NCBI GenBank assembly: GCA_964646625.1
Contig: CAZYHC010000002.1
Coordinates: 124,001 to 188,000 of the forward strand
Direction of reading: 5' to 3'
Length of the DNA stretch: 64,000 nt
Source: DAOULT01 sp964646625
Lineage (GTDB): Bacteria > Chloroflexota > Anaerolineae > CAZYHC01
Shown: positions 7,187 to 15,978 of the stretch, in pieces
Numbering within the stretch: the stretch's first letter is position 1
How the letters are laid out: every line of letters starts with the position of its first letter
Position numbers and translations under genes: made by a program
The notes under the pieces: generated by a model
Database searches by the model: none
What the model saw: only the letters and a program-made list of their open reading frames with translations
What the model was told of the DNA's origin: nothing

Positions 7187-8623
7187 GTGCATCTGCTTTT
7201 CATCGTCAAAGAGATCGACAACGAACCCCAGGGCATCCTGCTCATCTCCGCTGTTTTGAAGCGGGAGGGGCACCGCGTCAGTCTGGTGGTGGCTACCGAG
7301 GCCGATCCGGTGGAGACCGCTTTGGGCCTGCGGCCGGACGTGGTGGGCTACACCGTCTACACCGGCACCCAGAACTATTACCTGGACGTCAACCGCCGCA
7401 TCAAGGCCGGGTTGCCTGACGTTTTTTCCATTTTCGGTGGCCCCCATCCCACTTTCTTCCCGGAGATGATCGAGCACCAGGGCGTGGACGGCGTGTGTGT
7501 GGGTGAAGGCGAGTACGCCATGCTCGAACTCCTGAATGCTTTGCAGGATGGCCGCCCCATAGTCGATATAGCTAACTGGCACTTCAAGCGAAATGGCGAG
7601 ATCGTGCGCAACCCGGTGCGTCCCCTGCTGACCGAGGCCCAGTTGAACGAGCTACCCTTTGCCGACCGCGGGCTATTGTATGAAGCCCATCCGCCCAGCA
7701 AACGCAACAAAATCCGGCCCTTCATCACCGGGCGGGGCTGCCCTTACGATTGTACCTTTTGTTTCAACAAGGCTTATTCTGAGCTTTACCAGGGGCTGGG
7801 TCGGCGCCTGCGTCGTCGCAGTGTGGGGAACGTCATCCGCGAGATAAAAGCGGTGCAGGCTAAATATCCGCTGGCCTTCATCACCTTCATGGACGACACT
7901 TTCATCCTGAACCGCCAATGGCTGGGTGAGTTTGCCACCCGCTACAAGGAGGAAGTGGGGCTACCCTTCTGGTGCCAGGTGCGGGCCGACCTGGTCACCG
8001 ACGAGATGATCGCCATGTTCAAGGAGGCCGGTTGTGTCAGCGTCAGCTTTGGCCTGGAGGCGGGCAACGACCGGCTGCGCAACACCGTTCTCAATCGCCG
8101 CATGAGCCGCGAACAGATTCTGGCGGCCTCGCGGATATTGCGTCGGCACGGCATCGCCTTCATGACCAACAACATGTTGGGCCTGCCCACCGGTTCGCTG
8201 GAGACCGACTTTGAGACTTTGGAGTTGAACATTGCCTGCCGTCCCAGCTACGCCAACGTTTTTCTCTTCCAGCCCTACCCTAAGACGGAATTGGGCGAAT
8301 TGGCCTATCGCCAGGGCTGGATGGCCGGCTCCTTCGACGACCTGTCGGGGTCGGTCAGCGACAACACGGTGCTCAAGTTCGGCAGCGAAGCAGAGAAACG
8401 CCAGATCGAGAACTTGCAGAAACTTTTTGCCCTGGCGGTGGAGTATCCTTTTCTGGTGCCTTTGATCAGGCAGCTTATCAAGCTGCCCCGCAATAGCCTT
8501 TTCTGGCTCATATACAAGCTCTGGAAAGGTTATGCCATCAAGCGACGTATGTTTCCTTTCCGCCTCACTCCCGGAGAATACGTAGGCGCGGTCTGGCAGT
8601 ACATGCGCATCCGCAGCCAATGA
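7187..8623 (+). CDS. B12-binding domain radical SAM protein
   Basis: A 478-residue enzyme of class-B-like architecture. Residues 1-140 form a cobalamin-binding Rossmann-type domain (HLLFIVKEIDNEPQGILLIS, then the conserved IFGGPHPTFFPE). The radical SAM domain begins with RGCPYDCTFCFNKAY near residue 185; the CxxxCxxC binds the [4Fe-4S] cluster. The GLEAGNDRLRNTVLNRRMS segment is also standard. Such enzymes methylate or rearrange unactivated carbons on lipids, peptides or cofactors; the substrate is unknown. The start is GTG 7187. The next gene, 27 bases on, encodes a secreted protein with four near-identical repeats, so the pair may be functionally linked. Confidence 0.88.
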   Translation: MHLLFIVKEIDNEPQGILLISAVLKREGHRVSLVVATEADPVETALGLRPDVVGYTVYTGTQNYYLDVNRRIKAGLPDVFSIFGGPHPTFFPEMIEHQGVDGVCVGEGEYAMLELLNALQDGRPIVDIANWHFKRNGEIVRNPVRPLLTEAQLNELPFADRGLLYEAHPPSKRNKIRPFITGRGCPYDCTFCFNKAYSELYQGLGRRLRRRSVGNVIREIKAVQAKYPLAFITFMDDTFILNRQWLGEFATRYKEEVGLPFWCQVRADLVTDEMIAMFKEAGCVSVSFGLEAGNDRLRNTVLNRRMSREQILAASRILRRHGIAFMTNNMLGLPTGSLETDFETLELNIACRPSYANVFLFQPYPKTELGELAYRQGWMAGSFDDLSGSVSDNTVLKFGSEAEKRQIENLQKLFALAVEYPFLVPLIRQLIKLPRNSLFWLIYKLWKGYAIKRRMFPFRLTPGEYVGAVWQYMRIRSQ

Positions 8624-8650
8624 TACCGTTAGCGGTAAGGAGATGTGAAG

Positions 8651-10480
8651 ATGACTCCGTGTGAGCAAAAAACGATTCTGGCCTGGTTTCATCTTGGTCT
8701 CATGGGCCTCGTTCTGGTGGTTTTTCTGAGCTTCGCCTCTTTTCGGTCCGTATGGGCCACATCGTCCCTGGAAAGGGTTGGGGAAGGCGCTGGTCAGGTT
8801 GCATCTACCCCGACCTTCACCCCCACCTCGCGCTGGGTGGGCCAGATCACGTCCAGGGCGGTGAACATGGAGCTGGCGGGCACGGTTTTGCGTGTTTCGG
8901 TGGAAGGGCTGAAGGGGTTGCCGGTCAAGGTCTATAGTCAGGATGATTGGAAAGCCATCGGCTATACCGGCACCAAACCGGAATATGGGGAGTACGTGGT
9001 CGAGTTCGCGCCGCTCTCAAAGGGCTATTACACCATAGAGCCGGAGGGGCTGGGGGCGACCGTAGCGTTTTACGCCGATGCCAAGAGCTACATTTTCGTC
9101 AAATTTACCCGTGAAGAGGAAGTCGAGCCTACGCCCACCTTGACAGACTCTATACCTGGGCCGATGCCTACCGCGCCCCCGACGCTGACGCCTTCGCCAA
9201 CGGCCACGCCGCCGCCCACCACGCCATCCGAGCCGGTTCCCACGCCAGTGCCCGCGCCAATAGCCACGCCGCCGCCCACCGCGCCGCCCGAGCCGGCCCC
9301 GACGGCGATACCTACCCCGCCCCCCGTCATCCCTACGGGCACCACGGTGACTACCGGTACCCCTCCGCCCCAGCCTCGCTGGCAGGGCCGCATTGTGCGC
9401 CAGGAAGAAGGGCCTTTTTACGCCGCTCTGGCTGTCAGCATCCCTGGCTTTAAAAACATAGCGGTGGACATCAAATCGGACGGCTGGGGAGCCAGAGCCT
9501 TCACGGGCACCAAACCAGAGTACGGGGACTTCGCCTGTGAGTTTGGTGGTCTCTCGGCGGGCACCTATACCGTCATCCCGCAAGGTCTGGGCACCAGTAT
9601 GCAGGTCGATTTTGGATTGGGTGGCTTCGCCCTGATGGAGTTCACCTCGTACCCGATCCTGACCCCACCTCCTTCTCCGCAGCCCTCGCCCCCTTCTTCG
9701 CCGCCTCCTGATCGCGAGCCGGGCCCTCCGGTGACGCCTTATCCTACCGCCGAAGCCACCGCTGCCAGGCCGTTGCCCACCGCCCCCCCGCTGGCAGCTA
9801 CGGCCACCGCCATGCCGCTACCGCCCCCTCCAGTCCCCACCTCTGAGCCACAGCTTGTCTGGTTCGGGCGGATCGTGCGCCAGGTCAGTGGGAAAGAGGG
9901 GGGTATCCGCACCTCCACCATTGCCGTGCGGATCGCTGGCCCCAAAAACGTGCTGGTGGAATTAAAGATCGATGGTTATAGTGCCACAGCTTTGACGGGC
10001 ACCAAGCCGGAGTATGGTGACTCTGCCTGTGAGTTCGGCGGCCTCTCGGAAGGCACCTATACTATCATCCCGCAAGGGCTGGGCGCCAGCCTGGACGTTA
10101 CCGTCGATCAGGGCGGCTTTGCCTTGGTGGAATTCGTTTACCAGCCGGTGGCTCCGACCTTCGCTTCGCCTGCTCCGGTCCCCGCCGGGGGCTGGTCGGG
10201 GCAGGTGCTCCTCAACACCAGCCAGCAGGGAGCGAGAGGAGCCTCCTCGGTGATCATTGTCCGTATCCTGGGAATGCAGGGCTTGCCTGTGGAGATCAGG
10301 GCCGGGGGCCTCAGCGCCACCGCCTTGACCGGCACCAAACCGGAATATGGCCCGTTCGCCTGCGGGTTCGCCGATTTGCTACCAGGCACTTACCAGATCA
10401 TCCCCCAGGGGTTGGGGGTGAGCGTGCAGGTCACGATGGACGGTCTGGGACTGGCCATCGTCGAATTCACCCAGCATTGA
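8651..10480 (+). CDS. Secreted protein with four TGTKPEYG repeats
   Basis: About 609 residues; no named family recognised. ATG 8651 has AAGGAG 8 bases upstream; an in-frame GTG at 8645 would be only 2 bases from it. A signal peptide (hydrophobic LGLMGLVLVVFLSFASF) is followed by four modules of about 90 residues at 8834-9108, 9380-9643, 9860-10135 and 10193-10468. Each starts W-x-G-x-(I/V), has TGTKPEYG in the middle, then GxYxIxPxGLG and ends in a hydrophobic VEF/MEF strand. Modules 2-4 carry one Cys in the (A)CEF/(A)CGF position. Pro/Thr-rich linkers separate modules 1-2 and 2-3. The modules probably form small beta-sandwiches (CnaB-like is a guess). Confidence 0.8.
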   Translation: MTPCEQKTILAWFHLGLMGLVLVVFLSFASFRSVWATSSLERVGEGAGQVASTPTFTPTSRWVGQITSRAVNMELAGTVLRVSVEGLKGLPVKVYSQDDWKAIGYTGTKPEYGEYVVEFAPLSKGYYTIEPEGLGATVAFYADAKSYIFVKFTREEEVEPTPTLTDSIPGPMPTAPPTLTPSPTATPPPTTPSEPVPTPVPAPIATPPPTAPPEPAPTAIPTPPPVIPTGTTVTTGTPPPQPRWQGRIVRQEEGPFYAALAVSIPGFKNIAVDIKSDGWGARAFTGTKPEYGDFACEFGGLSAGTYTVIPQGLGTSMQVDFGLGGFALMEFTSYPILTPPPSPQPSPPSSPPPDREPGPPVTPYPTAEATAARPLPTAPPLAATATAMPLPPPPVPTSEPQLVWFGRIVRQVSGKEGGIRTSTIAVRIAGPKNVLVELKIDGYSATALTGTKPEYGDSACEFGGLSEGTYTIIPQGLGASLDVTVDQGGFALVEFVYQPVAPTFASPAPVPAGGWSGQVLLNTSQQGARGASSVIIVRILGMQGLPVEIRAGGLSATALTGTKPEYGPFACGFADLLPGTYQIIPQGLGVSVQVTMDGLGLAIVEFTQH

Positions 10481-10500
10481 GGATAAATGAGAGCGCCGCT

Positions 10501-11862
10501 ATGAAGCTGTGGTTGTTCAGCGAACATTCAACAATAAGAATCGCCGGACTCGCCCTCTTGACGGCGGTGGCCTTTCTGGTCTACGGATGTGGGTTTGGCC
10601 CTGCCCCAGACTCCACCTGGTCGCTGAGTCTGCCTGCTCCCGCTGCCACCTCGACCGCAGAAAACGCGGGCCTGACCATCACCTTGTGGCACGCCGCTAC
10701 AAAGGAACAGCAGGAGGTCCTATCGGCTCTCGTCGAAGAGTTCAACGCCGAGAACGAGGGCCACATCGCCGTCAGGGCCGAGCACCAGGACGATTACGGT
10801 TATCTCAGGAAGAAGATATTGGCCGCCATTGCCCTCGGCACCCCGCCCGATCTGACCATCGACTCTCGTAGCCAGATCGCGGTCTATGCCGAAGCCGACG
10901 CCATTGTCCCCCTGGATGGCTATGTAGAAGAGGAAGGGCCAGACCTCGCTGATTTCTTCCCTGCCATCCTGGACGCGGAGCGGTATCCTGCTTCGGGACA
11001 TCGGCTTATGAGCCTGCCCCTGGACCGGAGCCTGGAGGTGATGTTCTACAACGTCGATCTACTCAAAAAGGCCGATTTAGAGGGAAAACCACCCCAAACC
11101 TGGGAGGAGTTCGCTGCTATGTGTGAGGCCGTGACCGGACGTGAGGTCAAGGGTTACACTTTGTTGCCTGAGGCTTCCCTCCTGATCGGCTGGATTTTAA
11201 GCCGAGGCGGTCAGCTCGTCAGCCAGGATGGTACAAAGGCCCTTTTTAACGAAGAGGCGGGGATCGAGGCCCTGACTCTCGTTGATGATTTGTTGATTGA
11301 CGGGCAGGCTTACCTGGCAGCCGATTTCGACGATATCCTGAACAGTTTCGCCGGAGGGAAGGTGGCCTTCGTCATGGATTGTACCGACAATCTGCCCGCT
11401 TACATCGAGGCCACTACCGACGAACAGACGGGGCAGCCCAAGTTTGAATGGTCCGTGGCCCCTTTCCCTCACGACACGGCTGAGCCGGTGGTTTTCGTCC
11501 GTGGCTCCAGCCTGGCTATCCTGGCCACCACCCCTGAAAGAGAGAAGGCGGCCTGGACCTTCGCCAGGTGGTTGACCAAAGGGCAGTGGGCGGCACGTTG
11601 GGCGCTGGCCTCCAACCGTTTTCCCGTTCGCCGCGCCGCAGCCGAGACGGAGGAAATGAAAGCCTATTTTGGGCAAAAGCCTCTCTACGCCAAAGCTTTC
11701 AGTTTTCTGCCCTATGGTCAGGAGGAGCCGGCTATCGCTGAGTGGGAAATCATACTTGGCCTCTTGCGCAATGCCGTGGCAGATGTGGTCGATTTGGGCC
11801 AGAGCCCCAGAAAGGCGCTCGATGTGGCCGAGGTGGAAGCGGAAGCGGTTCTGGTCAGATAA
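10501..11862 (+). CDS. Extracellular solute-binding lipoprotein, family 1 (sugar type)
   Basis: A binding lipoprotein of about 453 residues: hydrophobic IRIAGLALLTAVAFLVYG is followed by a lipobox Cys (VYGC). The mature part has ITLWHAATKEQQEVLSALV, LGTPPDLTIDSRSQ and PLDRSLEVMFYNVDLLKKA, typical of sugar or glycerol-phosphate binding proteins. I prefer ATG 10501 over the in-frame TTG at 10477, which overlaps the previous stop. No permease or ATPase for it is in the window. It is followed by an inositol-phosphatase family gene after a 24-base gap, so the ligand might be a sugar or polyol phosphate; that is a guess from context. Confidence 0.88.
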   Translation: MKLWLFSEHSTIRIAGLALLTAVAFLVYGCGFGPAPDSTWSLSLPAPAATSTAENAGLTITLWHAATKEQQEVLSALVEEFNAENEGHIAVRAEHQDDYGYLRKKILAAIALGTPPDLTIDSRSQIAVYAEADAIVPLDGYVEEEGPDLADFFPAILDAERYPASGHRLMSLPLDRSLEVMFYNVDLLKKADLEGKPPQTWEEFAAMCEAVTGREVKGYTLLPEASLLIGWILSRGGQLVSQDGTKALFNEEAGIEALTLVDDLLIDGQAYLAADFDDILNSFAGGKVAFVMDCTDNLPAYIEATTDEQTGQPKFEWSVAPFPHDTAEPVVFVRGSSLAILATTPEREKAAWTFARWLTKGQWAARWALASNRFPVRRAAAETEEMKAYFGQKPLYAKAFSFLPYGQEEPAIAEWEIILGLLRNAVADVVDLGQSPRKALDVAEVEAEAVLVR

Positions 11863-11886
11863 CCAGGTTGCGATTTTGGAGGTGGT

Positions 11887-12717
11887 ATGTCAGAGTTAGA
11901 CAGGTCGGAGATTAAATCGGAACTGATGAAAGTGGCTCTGGCGGCGGCTCGCGGCGCCGGCCGGGTGCTGGTGGACAGCATGGAACAGACGCGCCAGACC
12001 AGGAGTAAGGGGCTGCGGGATATTGTCACCGATGCGGATCTCTCGGCCAATAAATTCATTATAGAGACCATCCGCCGCCGCTTTCCCGATCACGATATCC
12101 TGACCGAGGAGGGGGATCGAGGCCCCAGTGACCAGTTCCAGTCCGACTATCTATGGATCATAGACCCTCTGGACGGCACCAGCAATTACGCCCACCATTA
12201 TCCCTGCTTCTCCGTTTCCGTGGCTCTCGCTTACAGGCAGGAGCTCCTCCTGGGCGTGGTATACGACCCGCTCCGTCAGCACCTCTTCAGGGCTATGGCG
12301 GGCGAGGGCGCTTACCTGAACGACGAACGCCTGCACGTCAGTTCCACGGAAACGCTGATCGATTCCACCGTCGGCCTGGATTGGGCTCATGAGCAGACAC
12401 TCAGGGAGGAGACCGTCCGGCTGGTGAGAGCTATTGCTCCTCGCGTTTTAACTCTGCGGTCTCTGGGATCGGCTGCACTGAGTTTGTGCTACGTGGCCGC
12501 CGGCTGGTCGGACGCCTATTTCCACCGCAGGCTGAACGCCTGGGACATGGCGGCTGGAGCCCTCATCGTGCGGGAGGCCGGGGGAAGCCTCAGCGATTTG
12601 AGTGGAGGGGAGTGGCAGTTGTACCGCCCGACCTGTCTGGCCAGCAATGGTATCCTCCACCAGGCCGTAGTGGACGCTTTCCAGTCCCCGCCGGGAGATT
12701 CCAGTGTCCATCCTTGA
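11887..12717 (+). CDS. Inositol monophosphatase family protein
   Basis: A 276-residue Mg2+-dependent phosphatase of the IMPase/SuhB family. Metal-binding motifs are intact: the EE of ILTEEGD near residue 76, IIDPLDGTSNYAHHYP near residue 96, and the C-terminal WDMAAGALIVREAGG. It starts at ATG with a good GGAGGTGGT ribosome site. It removes phosphate from myo-inositol-1-phosphate or related sugar phosphates; the family also includes fructose-1,6-bisphosphatase and PAP phosphatases, so the substrate is not certain. The next gene starts inside its last codons. Confidence 0.9.
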   Translation: MSELDRSEIKSELMKVALAAARGAGRVLVDSMEQTRQTRSKGLRDIVTDADLSANKFIIETIRRRFPDHDILTEEGDRGPSDQFQSDYLWIIDPLDGTSNYAHHYPCFSVSVALAYRQELLLGVVYDPLRQHLFRAMAGEGAYLNDERLHVSSTETLIDSTVGLDWAHEQTLREETVRLVRAIAPRVLTLRSLGSAALSLCYVAAGWSDAYFHRRLNAWDMAAGALIVREAGGSLSDLSGGEWQLYRPTCLASNGILHQAVVDAFQSPPGDSSVHP

Positions 12718-13441
12718 AACTAAAGATGTTATAAAAAAGTATCAGATGGGAGAGGTCACCGTCGAGGCCCTGGCCGGGGTAGATTTCGAGGTGGAGAAGG
12801 GGGAGTTCGTGGCCGTCATGGGCCCTTCGGGCAGCGGCAAAAGCACTCTTCTGCACCTGCTGGGCGGGCTGGATAAGCCCTCCTCGGGAGAAATCAACCT
12901 GGCTCAACAAAACCTCTCTGCTCTGTCCGATAAACAGGTCACTCTTCTGCGTCGCCGACGGGTGGGCTTTATCTTTCAGTTTTATAACCTGTTACCTACT
13001 CTGTCTGCCGAGGAAAACGTGGCTCTGCCTCTGCTCATCGACGGCAGGCGTCTGAAGGACTATCAGGCCAGGATCGACGAGTTGCTGAACCTGGTGGGCC
13101 TCAGTGAGCGCCGTGAGCACAAGCCTGACCAGCTCAGCGGGGGCGAGCAACAACGGGTGGCTATCGCCAGGGCTTTTGTCACCGACCCGGATATTGTTCT
13201 GGCCGACGAGCCTACTGGCAACCTGGACTCCAGGGCCGGAGAGGAAATCCTTAAACTATTGCGTCGTTCCTGTGATGAGTATGGTCAGACCATCGTCATG
13301 GTTACCCACGATCCTAAAGCGGCCAGCTATGCCGACCGCATCGTCTTTATCAAAGATGGTCAGATCGTCAACCAAATCAAACTGACCGCTGGCAGAGACA
13401 CGGGGCCCATCCTGGAACAACTGGCCAGGCTGGATCTCTGA
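12704..13441 (+). CDS. ABC transporter ATP-binding protein, LolD/MacB type
   Basis: A 245-residue ATPase with Walker A GPSGSGKST, Q-loop IFQFYNLLP, signature LSGGEQQRVAIARA, Walker B IVLADEPTGNLDS and H-loop MVTHD. These, with the TGNLDS tail, place it with LolD/MacB/FtsE-like exporters that work with FtsX-type permeases. The GTG start at 12704 overlaps the phosphatase gene by 14 bases. The next gene is a membrane-fusion adaptor, but no MacB/FtsX-type permease lies beside them. Confidence 0.92.
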   Translation: MSILETKDVIKKYQMGEVTVEALAGVDFEVEKGEFVAVMGPSGSGKSTLLHLLGGLDKPSSGEINLAQQNLSALSDKQVTLLRRRRVGFIFQFYNLLPTLSAEENVALPLLIDGRRLKDYQARIDELLNLVGLSERREHKPDQLSGGEQQRVAIARAFVTDPDIVLADEPTGNLDSRAGEEILKLLRRSCDEYGQTIVMVTHDPKAASYADRIVFIKDGQIVNQIKLTAGRDTGPILEQLARLDL

Positions 13442-13468
13442 GCGGAGCACCGCAGAGGACGTTCATGT

Positions 13469-14740
13469 ATGCGTGGAAGTGCGTTATGGAGGACCGCAGC
13501 CCAGATCGCTTTACTTGCATTTTGGAGCCTCAGCCTTTCGGGTTGCCAGGTCATTGATCTTTTCTCCACTCCTACCCCTACCCCGGCGCCTCCGCCGCAG
13601 ACGAGCCGGCCAGGGGTCACGATGGTCTCGGCCGAGGGGGTGGTGGTGCCCATCAAAAAGGCCGAGCTGGCCTTTGAGATAAGTGGCCGGGTGGAGCAGG
13701 TGCTGGTGGAGGAAGGCGACACGGTTGAGGCCGGGCAGGTCATCGCCCGGCTGGAGGCTGCCGACGCCCAACAGCGGGTCAACGAGGGCCAGGCCGCGTT
13801 GCGCATCGCTCTGGCCGAACTGGCCCGCTTGAGAGCCGGCGCCAGGGAGGAAGAGATCTCCGTAGCCAGGGGACAGGTTTCCGCGGCCCAGGCCAATCTC
13901 GAAGTGAGTTGGGCCGACCTGGCTGCGGCCCGGGCCGAACTGGCCCGGCTGGAGGCTGGCCCTAAAACGGAAGAGATCGCCGCGGCCAAGGCCGTCATGA
14001 AGAAGGCCGAAGCCGTCCTTAAACTGGCTCAGGACGAGTATGACAAAATCGCCTGGGCCTCGGCTGTGGGAGCTTCCCCCCAGGCGGTGGCCCTGGAGCA
14101 GGCTACCCTGGATTACGAAAATGCCAAAGCCCAATATGAGGCCCTGGTGCGAGGAGCCACCGAGGAGGAGCTGGACATTGTCAGGGCTGCTGTCCAGAAG
14201 GCACGGGCCGCCGTCAAGGTGGCAGAGGCCCAGGTCGAGCAGGCCCAGGCCCATCTGGACTTGCTGGAGGCCGGGCCTTCGTCTGAGGAGATAGCCGTGG
14301 CCCAGGCCAGAGTCGATCAGGCCCAGCGTGCCCTGGAAGGAGCCCAGACGGCCCTGGACAAGACCATCCTCACCGCTCCTTTCGCCGGAACGATCGGCCA
14401 CCTGGCGGTCGAGGAGGGGGAGGTGGTAACCGTTGTGGGCAATGTCACGCCGGTGGTCACCATCGGCGATTTGCGCCGCCTGCGGGTGGAGACCGATGAC
14501 CTGAGCGAGGTGGACATCGCCCGGATAGAGATCGAGCAGCGGGTTGAAATCGAGGTGGACGCCCTGCCCGATACGGAGTTACATGGGCGGGTGGTGGAGA
14601 TCGCGCCTATGGCTACCGTGCAACAAGGCGACACCGTTTATACCGTCACCATTGATCTGGAAGAAGGGCTGGAAACGGGCCTTAAATGGGGCATGACCGC
14701 TTACGTGGACATCGTCGTTGAGGAGGAAGAGGGAAGCTGA
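13469..14740 (+). CDS. HlyD/MacA-type periplasmic adaptor lipoprotein
   Basis: A 423-residue efflux adaptor. The leader ends in a lipobox (SLSGC, about residue 26). A biotinyl-lipoyl half-motif VEQVLVEEGDTVEAGQVIARLE opens the hairpin, followed by a long alpha-helical coiled coil (about residues 95-290) with a repeated AGP/A-x-x-EEI turn, then the second lipoyl half KTILTAPFAGTIGHLAVEEG and a C-terminal beta-barrel. It would link the LolD-like ATPase and its permease to the cell envelope. The missing permease is noted as a finding. Confidence 0.88.
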   Translation: MRGSALWRTAAQIALLAFWSLSLSGCQVIDLFSTPTPTPAPPPQTSRPGVTMVSAEGVVVPIKKAELAFEISGRVEQVLVEEGDTVEAGQVIARLEAADAQQRVNEGQAALRIALAELARLRAGAREEEISVARGQVSAAQANLEVSWADLAAARAELARLEAGPKTEEIAAAKAVMKKAEAVLKLAQDEYDKIAWASAVGASPQAVALEQATLDYENAKAQYEALVRGATEEELDIVRAAVQKARAAVKVAEAQVEQAQAHLDLLEAGPSSEEIAVAQARVDQAQRALEGAQTALDKTILTAPFAGTIGHLAVEEGEVVTVVGNVTPVVTIGDLRRLRVETDDLSEVDIARIEIEQRVEIEVDALPDTELHGRVVEIAPMATVQQGDTVYTVTIDLEEGLETGLKWGMTAYVDIVVEEEEGS

Positions 14741-15454
14741 ATGGACCTGCTTTATCGCCGCGCCCGCGCTTTGGGGCTGGCCCTGACCAGCGAGCAACTG
14801 GCCTCCTTTCAGGCGTACTACGAGGAATTGACGGCCTGGAACGCGCGTTTCAACCTGACCACTATCACGGAATACGAGGAGGTCCAGATCAAACATTTCC
14901 TCGATTCGCTTAGCTGCCTGCTGGCCCTGGATTTAGACGTTGATGAATCTCTATCATGTATCGACGTGGGGGCCGGAGCAGGCTTTCCGGGGCTGCCCCT
15001 TAAAATAGTGTGTCCCCGCTGGAGTCTGACCCTGCTGGAGAGTACGGGCAAGAAGGTGACTTTCCTGCAACACCTGATCGAACGGTTGCAGGCGGAGAGG
15101 GCGAGGGCGATCAAAGGCCGGGCCGAAGAACTGGGACGGGACCCTGCCCACCGCGAAGGCTACGATCTGGTGTTGGCCAGGGCGGTGGCCCCCCTGCCTG
15201 TTTTGGTGGAATATACCCTGCCTTTCTGTCGGCTGGGAGGGATGGTGATAGCCCAGAAGGGGCCGGAAGCTCAGGCGGAAGCGGAGGCCGCGAGGCCAGG
15301 CGTGGCTATTCTTGGGGGACAGTTGCGCGACATCAAAGCCGTGCCCTTACCGGGTCTGACCGGGCGTCGCCTGGTGGTCATCGACAAGGTAGACCCCACG
15401 CCCGATAAATATCCCAGACGGCCGGGGGTCCCCGTCAGGCGGCCTCTTTCCTGA
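14741..15454 (+). CDS. rsmG: 16S rRNA (guanine527-N7)-methyltransferase RsmG
   Basis: A 237-residue GidB/RsmG protein. It methylates N7 of G527 in 16S rRNA using SAM. Family marks are NLTTITEYEEVQIKHFLDSL near residue 38, SAM motif CIDVGAGAGFPGLPLK near residue 72, LLESTGKKVTFL and the late QKGPEAQAE. It starts at the base after the adaptor stop, so it is probably cotranscribed. Loss of RsmG gives low-level streptomycin resistance in other bacteria (family knowledge). Confidence 0.95.
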   Translation: MDLLYRRARALGLALTSEQLASFQAYYEELTAWNARFNLTTITEYEEVQIKHFLDSLSCLLALDLDVDESLSCIDVGAGAGFPGLPLKIVCPRWSLTLLESTGKKVTFLQHLIERLQAERARAIKGRAEELGRDPAHREGYDLVLARAVAPLPVLVEYTLPFCRLGGMVIAQKGPEAQAEAEAARPGVAILGGQLRDIKAVPLPGLTGRRLVVIDKVDPTPDKYPRRPGVPVRRPLS

Positions 15455-15459
15455 TCTTG

Positions 15460-15727
15460 CCCTTAGCCCAATGCCGTTAACTTGAGGGCCAATGGATACA
15501 CTCCAACCTGACAAGCCCTCGTGCCTTGGTCTCTAATCGTCCAATGAGGCCCGGAGCTTTTACTCTGTTCGTTGCTGATGAGTATATACACAAACATAAC
15601 CGCCACAAAACTGCCACAAAACGCTAATAATATTCGGCCCCGTTTTATGTTATAATTGTAGGGTGAGTGTACCTGGAAGTCAGGTCTCTGCTTACTATAG
15701 CTCAAGTTAACGGGATTGGCCCTTAGC
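15460..15727. mobile_element. 252-bp MITE with 19-bp terminal inverted repeats and 8-bp target duplication
   Basis: The element spans 15468-15719. Left end CCAATGCCGTTAACTTGAG (15468-15486) and right end CTCAAGTTAACGGGATTGG (15701-15719) are complementary with one mismatch in 19. CCCTTAGC directly flanks both ends (15460-15467 and 15720-15727). The inside is AT-rich and has no plausible gene. It sits 5 bases after the rsmG stop. Confidence 0.85.
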
Positions 15728-15732
15728 CCAAA

Positions 15733-15746
15733 AATTTCATGAAATT
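15733..15746. promoter_or_regulatory. Perfect palindrome, possible operator
   Basis: AATTTCATGAAATT is a perfect 14-base palindrome, and an overlapping ATGAAATTTCAT follows. It lies about 35 bases upstream of the -35 box of the M23 peptidase promoter. The regulator is unknown. Confidence 0.35.
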
Positions 15747-15781
15747 TCATTGAATGTATTAGTCAATGAGATGGTAGACAT

Positions 15782-15810
15782 TTGCGTTTGGGCCGAAATG
15801 GGTGTATGAT
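15782..15810 (+). promoter_or_regulatory. Promoter for the M23 peptidase gene
   Basis: TTGCGT at 15782-15787, 17-base spacer, TATGAT at 15805-15810. It leaves a leader of about 160 bases with small GC-rich hairpins; I could not match it to a known riboswitch. Confidence 0.55.
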
Positions 15811-15978
15811 ATGCAGTCGTGAACCAGAAGGGCACTTCCACTAAGGCCCAGAAACGGGTTTTACGGTAAGAGAAGAAGCCCAGTTGCGGGATGCCCGTCG
15901 TATAGTCAAGGGCGAATTTGTCCCGCCCTCATCTTAACTAATACAAAAAATTTAATTGACAGGAGCAAACTAAAACAA

